Source: Aquitalea magnusonii (GTDB lineage: Bacteria > Pseudomonadota > Gammaproteobacteria > Burkholderiales > Chromobacteriaceae). From it: a DNA stretch of 64,000 nt. The notes below the pieces were generated by a model. That model saw only the letters and a program-made list of their open reading frames with translations. It had not been told where the DNA came from and did not search any database. A program made the translations under genes and the position numbers. Numbering within the stretch: position 1 is the stretch's first letter; every line of letters starts with the position of its first letter. Where the stretch lies: contig NZ_AP018823.1 of NCBI RefSeq assembly GCF_002217795.2, positions 3,968,001 through 4,032,000 of the forward strand. The letters run 5' to 3'. Shown piece after piece: positions 37,627 to 46,692 of the stretch.

Positions 37627-38008
37627 GCTGCGCCGCCTTCTTCCCATGCTGCTGCTTGGCAGCCTGCTGGCCTTGCCGGTAGCGGCCAGCCCACTGACCA
37701 ATCCACGCTGGGACCAGCTGGATACCGAGCAGCAGACCGTGATGGCTCCGCTGGCTGGCGAGTGGGATCGCTATGCGCCGGAGAAGAAGAAAACCCTGCT
37801 GGCCATCGTGCCGGAATATCGCAGCCTGGATGCGGCCGGCAGATTACGCCTGCAAAGCAAGCTGAAGATCTGGTCTGACCTGACGCTGGAACAACGCCAG
37901 CAAATCCGCAACAATTGGAAAACGCTGCAAAGCTTGCCGCCGGCAGACCGGGAAAAAGCCATCCAGCGCCTGAAACAGGTCCAGCTCAAGCCACAGGCTT
38001 CCGGCTGA
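37619..38008 (+). CDS. DUF3106 family periplasmic protein
   Basis: A 129-residue secreted protein. An N-terminal signal peptide (LLPMLLLGSLLALPVAAS) is followed by tryptophan-containing helices typical of DUF3106 (NPRWDQLDTEQQTVMAPLAGEWD, LTLEQRQQIRNNWKTLQSLP). The repeated L-x-x-E/Q pattern resembles CpxP/Spy-like stress chaperone helices, a loose similarity. Third gene of the sigma operon. Confidence 0.85.
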   Translation: MTKLRRLLPMLLLGSLLALPVAASPLTNPRWDQLDTEQQTVMAPLAGEWDRYAPEKKKTLLAIVPEYRSLDAAGRLRLQSKLKIWSDLTLEQRQQIRNNWKTLQSLPPADREKAIQRLKQVQLKPQASG

Positions 38009-38029
38009 CCCCCAACTATCCTGCATCTC

Positions 38030-38569
38030 ATGTCTTCATCCATTACCGCGGCCAGCATTGGCCGCCGTTTGTGCAGCCAGTTTTACGAATTGCTGCTGAT
38101 TGCTGCCCTGCTGCTCACCGTTTCTGCCGTCATGACCGGCCTGCAAGCCTGGTTGGGCCGTTCGCTGCTGCTGGACCTGCTGACGCAACTGGCACTGGCC
38201 GGCAGCCTGTTCGGCTATTTTGGCAGCAGTTGGGTCAAATCCGGCCAGACCGTCGCCATGAAGGCCTGGCGTCTAAAGCTGGTCCGCCAGGACGACAATC
38301 AACTGATTGACTGGCGTCAGGCAGGCTTTCGTTATGTCGTGGGGCTGCTGCTGTTTGTCGGCATGCCAGCCATTTCCTATCTGGCCTGGTCGCGCAATCT
38401 GGGGCATGGCAGGCAAGCGCTGCTGATTTCACTGGCCTGGTGCGCACTGCCTTATCTGGCCGCGTTCTACGACAAGGACCGCTTGTTTCTGCACGACAGG
38501 CTGGCGCGTACCCGCCAGGTGGAACTGCCCAAGGCGCCGCACCCCGGCAAGGGTAAAGTCCGGCAATAA
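38030..38569 (+). CDS. RDD family membrane protein
   Basis: A 179-residue inner-membrane protein with about four helices. SQFYELLLIAALLLTVSAV is the first helix, where the family RDD motif is modified, and the end FYDKDRLFLHDRLARTRQV is the conserved RDD C-terminus. Some RDD proteins are sodium/proton antiporters, but the role here is unknown. Last gene of the sigma operon, 21 bases after DUF3106. Confidence 0.83.
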   Translation: MSSSITAASIGRRLCSQFYELLLIAALLLTVSAVMTGLQAWLGRSLLLDLLTQLALAGSLFGYFGSSWVKSGQTVAMKAWRLKLVRQDDNQLIDWRQAGFRYVVGLLLFVGMPAISYLAWSRNLGHGRQALLISLAWCALPYLAAFYDKDRLFLHDRLARTRQVELPKAPHPGKGKVRQ

Positions 38570-38712
38570 ATCGGCCAGATCAACGGCTGTCCCCCGTTTG
38601 CCAACAGACCACTCATCGCTGCGCGGAATACCTCGGCAGGGCTAATCGGCGCGCCAGGCCTGGCTTTGCCGCCGATCCTGCGGAATGCAGCCCAACCTTG
38701 GCCACCCGGAAA

Positions 38713-38730
38713 TATCTTCATGAAAAGATA
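38713..38730. promoter_or_regulatory. Inverted repeat upstream of the MarR gene
   Basis: TATCTT (38713-38718) and AAGATA (38725-38730) surround the palindrome TTCATGAA, about 80 bases before the MarR start. Its position would suit an autoregulatory operator; no further support. Confidence 0.3.
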
Positions 38731-38806
38731 CTTCATCGACAACTCATGATACGCTTTGCGCCCGGAACGGAAAGCCACGCCCCTCCCTTACCTGGATAAT
38801 CGCAGA

Positions 38807-39304
38807 ATGCATCAACAGCCCGATCAGATAGACCGCATCGTCGCCCTCTGGAATGAAGTACGTCCCGACCTGGACCCCTCCTCCACCCAGGTCATAGGTC
38901 GCATCGTGCGGATGGAGTATTTCATTACCCGCCGTGTATTGCAGGATCTGGCCCGTTACAACCTGAATGTCGGTGAATTCGACGTATTGGCTGCACTGCG
39001 TCGTCGCGGCGAACCCTATCAGCTCTCCCCCAACCAGCTGCAGGGCATGGTGCTGATTTCCTCCGGCGCGCTGACCAACCGCATCAACCGCCTGGAAGAA
39101 GCCGGTCTGGTCACCCGCTCACCCGACCCGGAAGACCGCCGCGGCGTGATTGTCACCCTGAGCGCCAAGGGCTTTGCCGTGATTGAAGAAGCCGTGGTCA
39201 ACCATCTGGCTGCCGAGGCCGAACTGATGGAAAACCTGGATGAAGCCGAGAAAATCCAGCTGGCCGGCCTGCTGAAAAAGCTGCTGCAAACGCAGGAAGA
39301 CTGA
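38807..39304 (+). CDS. MarR family winged-helix transcriptional regulator
   Basis: A 165-residue dimeric repressor candidate. The winged helix spans about 55-115: FDVLAALRRRG, LISSGALTNRINRLEEAGLV and the wing RSPDPEDRRGVIVTL. The start at 38807 (MHQQPDQ) is chosen because the in-frame codons upstream lie in a hairpin-bearing leader. Convergent with mntH across a shared terminator; ligand and targets unknown. Confidence 0.92.
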   Translation: MHQQPDQIDRIVALWNEVRPDLDPSSTQVIGRIVRMEYFITRRVLQDLARYNLNVGEFDVLAALRRRGEPYQLSPNQLQGMVLISSGALTNRINRLEEAGLVTRSPDPEDRRGVIVTLSAKGFAVIEEAVVNHLAAEAELMENLDEAEKIQLAGLLKKLLQTQED

Positions 39305-39318
39305 ACAGCACGCCCACG

Positions 39319-39354
39319 CAATAAAAAAGCCGCCTTATGGCGGCTTTTTTATTG
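39319..39354. terminator. Bidirectional terminator between marR-type gene and mntH
   Basis: A perfect 16-bp inverted repeat, CAATAAAAAAGCCGCC (39319-39334) and its complement (39339-39354), with loop TTAT and T-runs on both strands. It serves both convergent genes. Confidence 0.93.
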
Positions 39355-39358
39355 CCGT

Positions 39359-40666
39359 TTACAGGCCAATGATCAATAACAGATTGGCCCCGCAGATCAG
39401 CACGAACAGCAGCCAGCCCACTACCTGCATCAGCGGTGACAGGGCAAACTCCCCCATCAACTGCCGACTGGCTGTCATGCGCAGCAAGGGCCACATCGCC
39501 AGCGGCAGTTGCAGGCTGAGCACCACCTGACTCCACACCAGCATGCGCCCCACCGCGCCCTCGCCCAGCAGCAACACCCCCAGCAGCGCTGGTAGCAGGG
39601 CCAGCCCGCGCGTGATCAACCGGCGCTGATAGCAGGGAATGCGGATCTGCAAGAATCCATCCATGATCACCTGTCCTGCCACTGTGCCAGTCAGGGTGGA
39701 GCTTTGGCCCGATGCCAGCAAGGCCAGGCCAAACAGCAAGGCCGCCGCACCACCGGCCAGCGGGGTAATCAAGCGGTAAGCCTGTTCGATATCGTCCACC
39801 ACCGGCTGTCCTACCGCATGAAAGGCAGTACCAGCCAGCACCAGAATGGCCCCATTCACCAGCATGGCCAGCAGCAACGACACCACCGTATCCACCCGGC
39901 ACAGCGTCAAGGTATCGCGCAGGCTGTGTTTGCCGCTTTCCACCTTGCGGGTTTGCACCACCGAGGAATGCAGATACAGGTTGTGCGGCATGATGGTGGC
40001 CCCGACGATACCCAGCCCCAGCACCACCGCCTGGTGCAGATCCCCACCGGGATTGGATGGCAGCAGGCCGCGCGCCACCGCCTGCCAGTCCGGCCCCACC
40101 ATGAACACCTGGATGGCAAAACACAGGGCAATGGTGGCGATCAGCCCCAGCACCACCGCCTCGATCTGCCGGAAGCCCTTGCCCTTCATGCCCAGCACGA
40201 TGACGGTATCAAACGCCGTCAGCACCACCCCCCAGGCCAATGGCACGCCAAACAGCAGCTTGAATGCCAGTGCGCAGCCCAGTACCTCGGCCACATCGCA
40301 GGCAATAATGGATAATTCCGCACTCAACCACTGAATAATCCGGCCATATGGACCGAAATGATTGCGGCTGGCCTGCGCCAGATCCAAGCCTGTTACCAGG
40401 CCAAGGCGGGCAGCCATCAACTGCAACACCATGGCAACCAGGCTGGACAGCGCCACAATCCACAGCAGGCCGTAGCCAAAGCGGGAACCGGCCTCGATAT
40501 CGGTAGCCCAGTTGCCGGGGTCCATATAGCCAACAGCCACCAGCAGACCGGGGCCGGCAAAACGGCGCAGCCGCTGCCACCAGGGCGCGCGGCCATCAAT
40601 GCGGATGCTGCCTTGTACTTCAGCGGGACAAAACGGAGCGGTTGCCGTGCGGGGAAGGGAAAACAT
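39359..40666 (-). CDS. mntH: Nramp family divalent metal (Mn2+/Fe2+) transporter
   Basis: A 435-residue proton-coupled metal importer. The metal-binding DPGNWATD in helix 1 and MPHNLYLHSS in helix 6 are intact, and eleven hydrophobic segments are visible. A TGCACGC inverted repeat upstream (40698-40716) may be a regulator site. The gene ends at the bidirectional terminator. Confidence 0.94.
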   Translation of the reverse strand: MFSLPRTATAPFCPAEVQGSIRIDGRAPWWQRLRRFAGPGLLVAVGYMDPGNWATDIEAGSRFGYGLLWIVALSSLVAMVLQLMAARLGLVTGLDLAQASRNHFGPYGRIIQWLSAELSIIACDVAEVLGCALAFKLLFGVPLAWGVVLTAFDTVIVLGMKGKGFRQIEAVVLGLIATIALCFAIQVFMVGPDWQAVARGLLPSNPGGDLHQAVVLGLGIVGATIMPHNLYLHSSVVQTRKVESGKHSLRDTLTLCRVDTVVSLLLAMLVNGAILVLAGTAFHAVGQPVVDDIEQAYRLITPLAGGAAALLFGLALLASGQSSTLTGTVAGQVIMDGFLQIRIPCYQRRLITRGLALLPALLGVLLLGEGAVGRMLVWSQVVLSLQLPLAMWPLLRMTASRQLMGEFALSPLMQVVGWLLFVLICGANLLLIIGL

Positions 40667-40697
40667 GCAACATCCTCAAGCGAAGAGGAAAGAAAAA

Positions 40698-40716
40698 TGC
40701 ACGCTATTTGCGTGCA
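40698..40716. promoter_or_regulatory. Inverted repeat upstream of mntH
   Basis: TGCACGC (40698-40704), spacer TATTT, GCGTGCA (40710-40716), 31 bases before the mntH start and adjoining the stop of the transglycosylase gene on the other side. A candidate metal-responsive operator; it does not match the enterobacterial MntR box. Confidence 0.4.
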
Positions 40717-40720
40717 AAGT

Positions 40721-41359
40721 CTACTGACCTAAAGGCAGGTTACTACCAGCTACTTTGACTGGTACTGGCGCAGTCCAGGACCATTGTTTTTTCCAGGCGC
40801 CAATCACCAGATTGGGATATTCCGGCCGACCCAGGCTGCCGTTGTAACGGCCCAGTGCGCGATAAAGATTGCCACGCTCCATGTCCAGATAATGGCGCAG
40901 GATGGTGCAGCCATAGCGCAGATTGAGCGTGAGTTCGAACAGATTGTGCTGCGGGTTGCCGATTTGCCTTACCCAGAAGGGCATCACCTGCATCAGGCCA
41001 CGGGCACCGGCAGGGGAAATGGCGTATTTGTTAAAGCCGCTTTCCACCTGGATCAGGCCCAGCACCATTTGCGGGTCCAGCCCGGCGCGGGTGGCCTCGT
41101 ACTGGATGGCCGTCAACAGTCGCTCACGCATCCAGCTATCGGGAATACGCTTTTGCAGGCGGCGCGACATTTCAGCCAGCCAGGCCTGCCCCTCTTGCGG
41201 CGTATCGAATACCAGGCGCGGCGCATTGACATCGGCAATGGTGCGGCTCATGGCTGACGCCACATTGGCAGACAGCGCCTCCTCGCGCTGCGCACCCGCC
41301 CACGCTGGCGAACAGGCCAGCATGGTGGTAAGGGCGAGCAGCGACAGGAGGATTTTCAT
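40721..41359 (-). CDS. Lytic transglycosylase (SLT domain)
   Basis: A 212-residue secreted peptidoglycan-cleaving enzyme. The signal peptide (LLSLLALTTMLACSPAWA) is followed by an SLT domain at about 80-190. The catalytic Glu is in LIQVESGFNKYAISPAGARG, with GLMQVMPFW and ALGRYNGSLG as further motifs. The cysteine in LACS could make it a lipoprotein. It overlaps the proS stop (TGATG), so it is co-transcribed with proS. Confidence 0.92.
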   Translation of the reverse strand: MKILLSLLALTTMLACSPAWAGAQREEALSANVASAMSRTIADVNAPRLVFDTPQEGQAWLAEMSRRLQKRIPDSWMRERLLTAIQYEATRAGLDPQMVLGLIQVESGFNKYAISPAGARGLMQVMPFWVRQIGNPQHNLFELTLNLRYGCTILRHYLDMERGNLYRALGRYNGSLGRPEYPNLVIGAWKKQWSWTAPVPVKVAGSNLPLGQ

Positions 41360-43065
41360 CAGGACAGTTTGGCGAGCAGATGTTCCAGAATAGCATCTGC
41401 CGCAACCGGCGTTGCTGCAGCATCGCGACGCTGCTGGTATTCGACCTTGCCTTCCTTCAGGCCACGGTCGCCAATGGTGACGCGATGCGGCGCGCCGATC
41501 AGTTCCCAGTCGGCAAACATGGCACCCGGCCGTTCGCCACGGTCGTCAAGAATCACGTCCACGCCCTTGGCCAGCAGACCGGCGTACAGGCTGTCGGCAG
41601 CGGCTTTCACTTCGGCGGAACGATCGTAGCCGACCGGGCAGATGACCACGGCAAACGGGGCGATATTGTCCGGCCAGATCATGCCCTTGTCGTCGTGGTT
41701 CTGCTCGATGGCGGCACCCAGGATACGGGTGACGCCGATGCCGTAGCAGCCCATTTCAAACGGTTTGGGTTTGCCGTCTTCGTCCAGGAAGGTGGCATTC
41801 ATCGCCGCAGAGTACTTGGTGCCCAGATAGAACACATGGCCCACTTCGATGCCGCGCTGGATGGCCAGCACGCCCTTGCCGTCCGGGCTGGGGTCGCCTG
41901 CCACCACGTTGCGGATGTCGGCCACTTCCGGCTCGGCACAGTCACGGCCGAAGTTGGCACCGGTGTAGTGCTGGTCGTCCTCGTTGGCACCGATGACAAA
42001 GTCGGCCATCTTGGCCACGGTACGGTCGGCAATGATGCGGCCCTTGAAGCCCACCGGGCCCAGCGAACCCGGATTGGCTCCAAAAGCCTCACGGATGATG
42101 GCCGGTGAAGCCATGGTCAGCGGCTTCTTGATGCCGGCCACTTTTTCCGCCTTCACTTCATTCAGTTCGTGATCACCACGCACCAGCATCAGCACAGCCT
42201 CACCTTCGCTGCCTTCCACCACCAGCGCCTTGACGGTGCTCTTGATGTCGATGGACAGGAAATCCACCAGCTCGGCAATGGTCTTGACCTTGGGGGTGTG
42301 GACCTTGGTCAGCGCGGCGCTGGCGGCCGGGCGTTCGCCGGCGGGCGCAACGGCTTCGGCCAGTTCGATATTGGCGGCGTAGTCGGAATCCGGGCAGTAG
42401 ATGATGGCATCTTCACCGGTATCGGCAATCACCTGGAATTCGTGCGAGCGGTCACCGCCGATGGCACCGGTGTCGGCAGCCACGGCGCGGTAAGTCAGGC
42501 CCAGACGGTCAAAAATACGGCAGTAGGCGGCATACATATTGTCGTAACTCACCCCGGCAGCTTCGGCGCTGCGGTCGAAGGAGTAGGCGTCCTTCATGGT
42601 GAACTCGCGGCCACGCATCACGCCAAAGCGCGGGCGGCGCTCGTCGCGGAACTTGGTCTGGATCTGGTAGAAGTTTTTCGGCAAGGCGCGATAGCTGCGC
42701 AGCTCGCTGCGGGCGATGTCGGTAATCACTTCTTCGGCAGTAGGCTGCAGCGCAAAGTCACGTTCGTGACGGTCCTGGAAGCGCAGCATTTCCTCGCCCA
42801 TGGTGTCCCAGCGGCCCGACTCCTGCCACAGGCCGGCCGGCTGCACCACCGGCAGCGAGACTTCGATGGCACCGGCACGGTTCATTTCTTCGCGCACGAT
42901 GTTTTCCACCTTGCGCACCACGCGCAGGCCCATCGGCATCCAGGAATAGATACCGGCAGCAACCTTGCGGATGAAGCCGGCACGAATCATCAGCTTCTGG
43001 CTGGTGATGTCGGCGTCGGCGGGGGCTTCTTTCAGGGTGGAAATGAAAAACTGCGATGCGCGCAT
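41359..43065 (-). CDS. proS: Prolyl-tRNA synthetase (bacterial type)
   Basis: A 568-residue class II synthetase. Motif 2 ([17 protein letters not shown]), motif 3 ([17 protein letters not shown]) and the YbaK-like editing insertion at about 230-380 (bacterial type) are present. The start at 43065 ([13 protein letters not shown]) is the conserved N-terminus; the open frame upstream is non-coding. It overlaps the transglycosylase gene. Confidence 0.97.
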   Translation of the reverse strand: MRASQFFISTLKEAPADADITSQKLMIRAGFIRKVAAGIYSWMPMGLRVVRKVENIVREEMNRAGAIEVSLPVVQPAGLWQESGRWDTMGEEMLRFQDRHERDFALQPTAEEVITDIARSELRSYRALPKNFYQIQTKFRDERRPRFGVMRGREFTMKDAYSFDRSAEAAGVSYDNMYAAYCRIFDRLGLTYRAVAADTGAIGGDRSHEFQVIADTGEDAIIYCPDSDYAANIELAEAVAPAGERPAASAALTKVHTPKVKTIAELVDFLSIDIKSTVKALVVEGSEGEAVLMLVRGDHELNEVKAEKVAGIKKPLTMASPAIIREAFGANPGSLGPVGFKGRIIADRTVAKMADFVIGANEDDQHYTGANFGRDCAEPEVADIRNVVAGDPSPDGKGVLAIQRGIEVGHVFYLGTKYSAAMNATFLDEDGKPKPFEMGCYGIGVTRILGAAIEQNHDDKGMIWPDNIAPFAVVICPVGYDRSAEVKAAADSLYAGLLAKGVDVILDDRGERPGAMFADWELIGAPHRVTIGDRGLKEGKVEYQQRRDAAATPVAADAILEHLLAKLS

Positions 43066-43349
43066 GATGCGTCCTTGGTATTCGGCTAAATAGGGTTGAT
43101 TGTAGCGTTTTGCACGGGTGACGGGAAAGCATCCTGTCGGCAGCCTCATGCCAGCGGAGTGCGCAAGCGCTGCCAGCGTCACTTTGTCGCTTTCCCCCGA
43201 CAGCGCCAGATGGAAAATGCCTGGCAGTACAGCATTAGCTTGGCGCTGTACTGACACAGTAGTAACCTTCGCGCTCACAGGCCATTCCGTTTTCTTGCGC
43301 CGCAACAATCACGGAAGACGAATGGCATGCATGCTTAACTACATAAAGA

Positions 43350-45230
43350 ATGCACACACAAATCATGCAGGCTCACAATAAACAAGCCATGACCGGCCTG
43401 ACGCTGGCTGCGCTGGGCGTGGTGTATGGGGATATCGGTACCAGCCCGCTGTACACCTTGCGCGAATGCTTTACCGGCCATGGCATGGCCACCACGCCTG
43501 ACAACATCTTCGGCATCCTGTCGCTGATCTTCTGGTCGCTGATCTTCGTGGTCTCCATCAAGTACGTGGTGTTCGTGCTGCGCGCCGACAACCACGGCGA
43601 AGGCGGCATCATGGCGCTGATGGCGCTGGCCCGTCATTACGTCACCCATTCGGCGCGCTGGAAGGTAGTGTTGCTGGGGCTGTTTGGTGCCTCCCTGTTT
43701 TATGGCGATGCCATCATCACCCCCGCCATGTCGGTACTGTCGGCGGCAGAAGGGCTGGAGGTGCTTAGCCCCAGCATGCAGCCTTATGTGATGCCCATTG
43801 CCATCACCGTGCTGGTCGGCCTGTTCGCCCTGCAACGCTTTGGCACGGCCAGCGTGGGCATGCTGTTTGGCCCGGTGATGCTGGCCTGGTTCTCCATCCT
43901 TGGTTTGCTGGGTATCCTGCAGATCGTCCAGGCTCCGGGCATCCTGGCCGCCGTCAATCCCTGGTATGCCTACAACTTTGTCGTTCACCACGGCATTGGG
44001 GCCTATCTGACGCTGGGCTCGGTGGTGCTGGCACTGACCGGCGCAGAGGCGCTGTATGCGGATATGGGACACTTCGGCAAGGCACCGATCCGTCGGGCCT
44101 GGTATGGCCTGGTACTGCCTGCACTGGTGCTCAATTACTTTGGCCAGGGCGCATTGCTGATGCTCAAGCCGGAAACCATCAAGAACCCCTTCTTCCTGCT
44201 GGCACCGCAATGGGCGCTGCTGCCGCTGATCATCCTGGCCACGCTGGCGACCGTGATTGCCTCGCAAGCGGTGATTTCCGGTGCCTATTCGCTCACCCGC
44301 CAGGCCATCCAGTTGGGCTATAGCCCGCGCATGGAAATTTCCCACACCTCGGAAAACGAAATCGGCCAGATCTATCTGCCCTTCGTCAACTGGGCCTTGC
44401 TGGTGGCCGTGCTGGTGGTGGTGGTGATTTTCAAGAGCTCGGATAATCTGGCCTCGGCTTACGGCATTGCCGTTACCGGCACCATGCTGATCACCACCTT
44501 GCTGTTCTTTGTGGTGGCCCGTGTCAACTGGCGCTGGCCGCTGCCGCTGGCACTGGGCATCACCATTTTCTTCGGCATCATCGATACCGCCTTCTTCAGT
44601 GCCAACCTGCTCAAGCTGTTCTCCGGTGGCTGGCTGCCACTGGTGCTGGGCATGGTCATCTTCATGCTGATGACCACCTGGAAACAGGGCCGCAAGCTGC
44701 TGTTCGACCGGCTGCGCGAGCAGGCGCTGCCGCTGGACAGTTTCATTGAGAATCTGGAGTCCTATCCGCCAACACGGGTTCAGGGCACAGCAGTATTCCT
44801 GACCAGCACCCTGCATGGTGTGCCACATGCATTGCTGCATAACCTGAAACACAACAAGGTTCTGCATGAGCGCATCGTGCTGATGACCATTCGCACCGAG
44901 GATGTACCCTACATCAGTGACGAATCGCGCCTGGAAGTGGTGCAGTTATCGCCGTCATTCTGGCGTGTGGTGGCCCGCTACGGTTTCAAGGAAGACCCGA
45001 GCGTGCTGAATGTGCTTGCCCTGTGCGAAGCCGAAAAACTGGCTTTCGAACTGATGGATACGTCCTTCTTCCTGTCGCGCGAAACCATTATTTCCACCGA
45101 GCGTCCCGGCATGGCACGCTGGCGTGAACGCCTGTTTGTGTGGATGAGCAAGAACGCGCTGCGTGCCACCGACTTCTTCCAGATTCCCACCAACCGCGTG
45201 GTGGAACTGGGCGCCCAGGTCGAGCTGTAG
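43350..45230 (+). CDS. kup: Kup/Trk-type potassium uptake transporter
   Basis: A 626-residue low-affinity K+/H+ symporter. The N-terminal signature GVVYGDIGTSPLYTL is in place, about twelve membrane helices follow to residue ~430, and the cytosolic tail contains LHGVPHALLHNLKHNKVLHE. The start may be at 43350 or at internal ATGs (43365, 43389). Divergent from proS across 284 bases in which no other feature was recognised. Confidence 0.95.
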   Translation: MHTQIMQAHNKQAMTGLTLAALGVVYGDIGTSPLYTLRECFTGHGMATTPDNIFGILSLIFWSLIFVVSIKYVVFVLRADNHGEGGIMALMALARHYVTHSARWKVVLLGLFGASLFYGDAIITPAMSVLSAAEGLEVLSPSMQPYVMPIAITVLVGLFALQRFGTASVGMLFGPVMLAWFSILGLLGILQIVQAPGILAAVNPWYAYNFVVHHGIGAYLTLGSVVLALTGAEALYADMGHFGKAPIRRAWYGLVLPALVLNYFGQGALLMLKPETIKNPFFLLAPQWALLPLIILATLATVIASQAVISGAYSLTRQAIQLGYSPRMEISHTSENEIGQIYLPFVNWALLVAVLVVVVIFKSSDNLASAYGIAVTGTMLITTLLFFVVARVNWRWPLPLALGITIFFGIIDTAFFSANLLKLFSGGWLPLVLGMVIFMLMTTWKQGRKLLFDRLREQALPLDSFIENLESYPPTRVQGTAVFLTSTLHGVPHALLHNLKHNKVLHERIVLMTIRTEDVPYISDESRLEVVQLSPSFWRVVARYGFKEDPSVLNVLALCEAEKLAFELMDTSFFLSRETIISTERPGMARWRERLFVWMSKNALRATDFFQIPTNRVVELGAQVEL

Positions 45231-45245
45231 TCAAGCAACTACATC

Positions 45246-45275
45246 AAAAGGCAGGCATTTTCGCCTGCCTTTTTT
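45246..45275 (+). terminator. Intrinsic terminator after kup
   Basis: Stem AAAAGGCAGGC (45246-45256) and GCCTGCCTTTT (45263-45273) followed by T residues on the plus strand, 16 bases after the stop. Confidence 0.88.
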
Positions 45276-45300
45276 ATTTGCCCGCGTAAAATCAGGCAAT

Positions 45301-45312
45301 GTAATCGATTAC
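45301..45312. other. 12-bp perfect palindrome between kup and the AmpD-type gene
   Basis: GTAATCGATTAC in an AT-rich stretch between two converging terminators. It has no gene start nearby, so an operator role is unlikely and its meaning is unknown. Confidence 0.3.
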
Positions 45313-45405
45313 AAACTGCTTTCAATATTCAAACTTACGCTTTTATTTCAATGCATTAGCTATTAATTTTCCAGAATTTCCTGCCGCCACAGGCCTGCCA
45401 GCAAC

Positions 45406-45433
45406 AAAAAAGGCCGGCAGATGAATGCCGGCC
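45406..45433 (-). terminator. Intrinsic terminator after the GNAT-AmpD gene
   Basis: Stem GGCCGGCA (45412-45419) and TGCCGGCC (45426-45433) followed by T6 on the minus strand. Confidence 0.87.
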
Positions 45434-45476
45434 AAATGATGCAAAATGGATGAAATTTTACTATGTAGTGTCATTA

Positions 45477-46502
45477 CTACATCGGCAGGTCGATTTCCCG
45501 CCTCAGCCGCGCCCAGTCAAAGTACGGCCCCGGATCTGTCTTGCGTCCGGGGGCAATGTGTTCGTGCCCGGTGATGGCCTGCAATGGCAGGTGCTGCTGC
45601 AACTCGCGTACCAGTGCCAGCAACATCTGGTACTGGGCATCGGCAAAGGGCTCAAAGTCGCAGCCCTCCATCTCGACACCGATGGAAAAATCATTGCAGC
45701 GCTCCCGCCCCTGCCAACTGGAGACCCCAGCATGCCAAGCGCGGGCTTGTACCGGGACAAACTGCACTAACTGGCCACTGCGCCGGATAAAGAAATGCGA
45801 TGACACCCGCAATTGCTTGATGCTGGCAAAAAACGGGTCTTCATCCGGATTCAGCGTATTGGTAAAGAGTTGCTCCACCGCGTGGCTGCCATAGCGATAC
45901 GGCGGCAGACTGATATTGTGAATGACCAGCAGTTCGGGCTGTCCCTGCTCACGGGCATCACAATTGGGCGATGGTATCTGCCTGGCCTCCCTTACCCAGC
46001 CACTGGCTTCCAGATGCAGCACCGGCTGCAAACGGCCAGCCCGGTACAACATGCGCCACAGCACCAAGCCATCCGGCACACTCCAGCGCTGCTCCAGCAC
46101 AAAACCGGCTTTGTGATACAGCGCCACCGCCGCCGCATTGACTTCTGCGGTATCCACGCTGACCTCATCGGCATCCGCCAGCAGATGGTTAAGCAGGCGA
46201 TAACCCCAGCCCGCCGTGAAATGGGCCGGATCCACCACGGTGCGCTCAATATGCCAGCCACCTTGCTGACGCTGGCTTGCCACCAGCACCCCGCGCAGTT
46301 CCTCGCCCTCAAACGCGCCAATCACGCGCTCCCGGCACGCCATCACCTGGCCCACATCACGCCACATCAGTGGCAATGCCGGATAGTTCAGCCACTGTAC
46401 TTCCACTTGATGGGCCAGTAGCTGGATACGCAGCGCGGCTTGCGCCAGTGCCGGCTCCTGCAGTGCTATATCCTTGACGACAAAGGGAATATCCATTTCC
46501 AC
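45477..46502 (-). CDS. Fusion of a GNAT acetyltransferase-like domain and AmpD 1,6-anhydro-MurNAc-L-Ala amidase
   Basis: A 341-residue two-domain protein. Residues ~1-155 resemble a GNAT N-acetyltransferase (IERTVVDPAHFTAGWGYRLL, NAAAVALYHKAGFVLEQRW), with a degenerate acetyl-CoA loop. Residues ~165-341 are a complete AmpD: zinc His in LVIHNISLPP, catalytic Glu in SIGVEMEGCDFEPF, and GHEHIAPGRKTDPGPYFDW with the second His and Asp. AmpD recycles muropeptides in the cytosol and controls AmpC-type regulation. The usual AmpD is ~180 residues, so the N-terminal half is extra. No separate AmpD start with a ribosome site was found. Monocistronic, ended by a terminator. Confidence 0.9.
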   Translation of the reverse strand: MEMDIPFVVKDIALQEPALAQAALRIQLLAHQVEVQWLNYPALPLMWRDVGQVMACRERVIGAFEGEELRGVLVASQRQQGGWHIERTVVDPAHFTAGWGYRLLNHLLADADEVSVDTAEVNAAAVALYHKAGFVLEQRWSVPDGLVLWRMLYRAGRLQPVLHLEASGWVREARQIPSPNCDAREQGQPELLVIHNISLPPYRYGSHAVEQLFTNTLNPDEDPFFASIKQLRVSSHFFIRRSGQLVQFVPVQARAWHAGVSSWQGRERCNDFSIGVEMEGCDFEPFADAQYQMLLALVRELQQHLPLQAITGHEHIAPGRKTDPGPYFDWARLRREIDLPM

Positions 46503-46692
46503 CTTTCAGCTTGCGGATTGCCACAATTGCGTGATGCCTGCTTCCTGCATACGGTGGCAAGGCGCACAATACGCTATTGTGCCAGCCTCGCAGCCAAGCG
46601 CCCATTCAGTGCTGCGCATTTGAGCAGAATCATGGTTTTTTGCAATGCAGCACGGCACACTCGACACATTCACCCAGCTTGAGGCCCCCACC

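Noticed and set aside
38467..38778. A 103-codon minus-strand open frame
   Set aside because: Overlaps the RDD gene antisense and has no recognisable features.
43335..44867. A 510-codon minus-strand open frame
   Set aside because: Antisense to kup; composition is Gln/His-rich with no recognisable domain.
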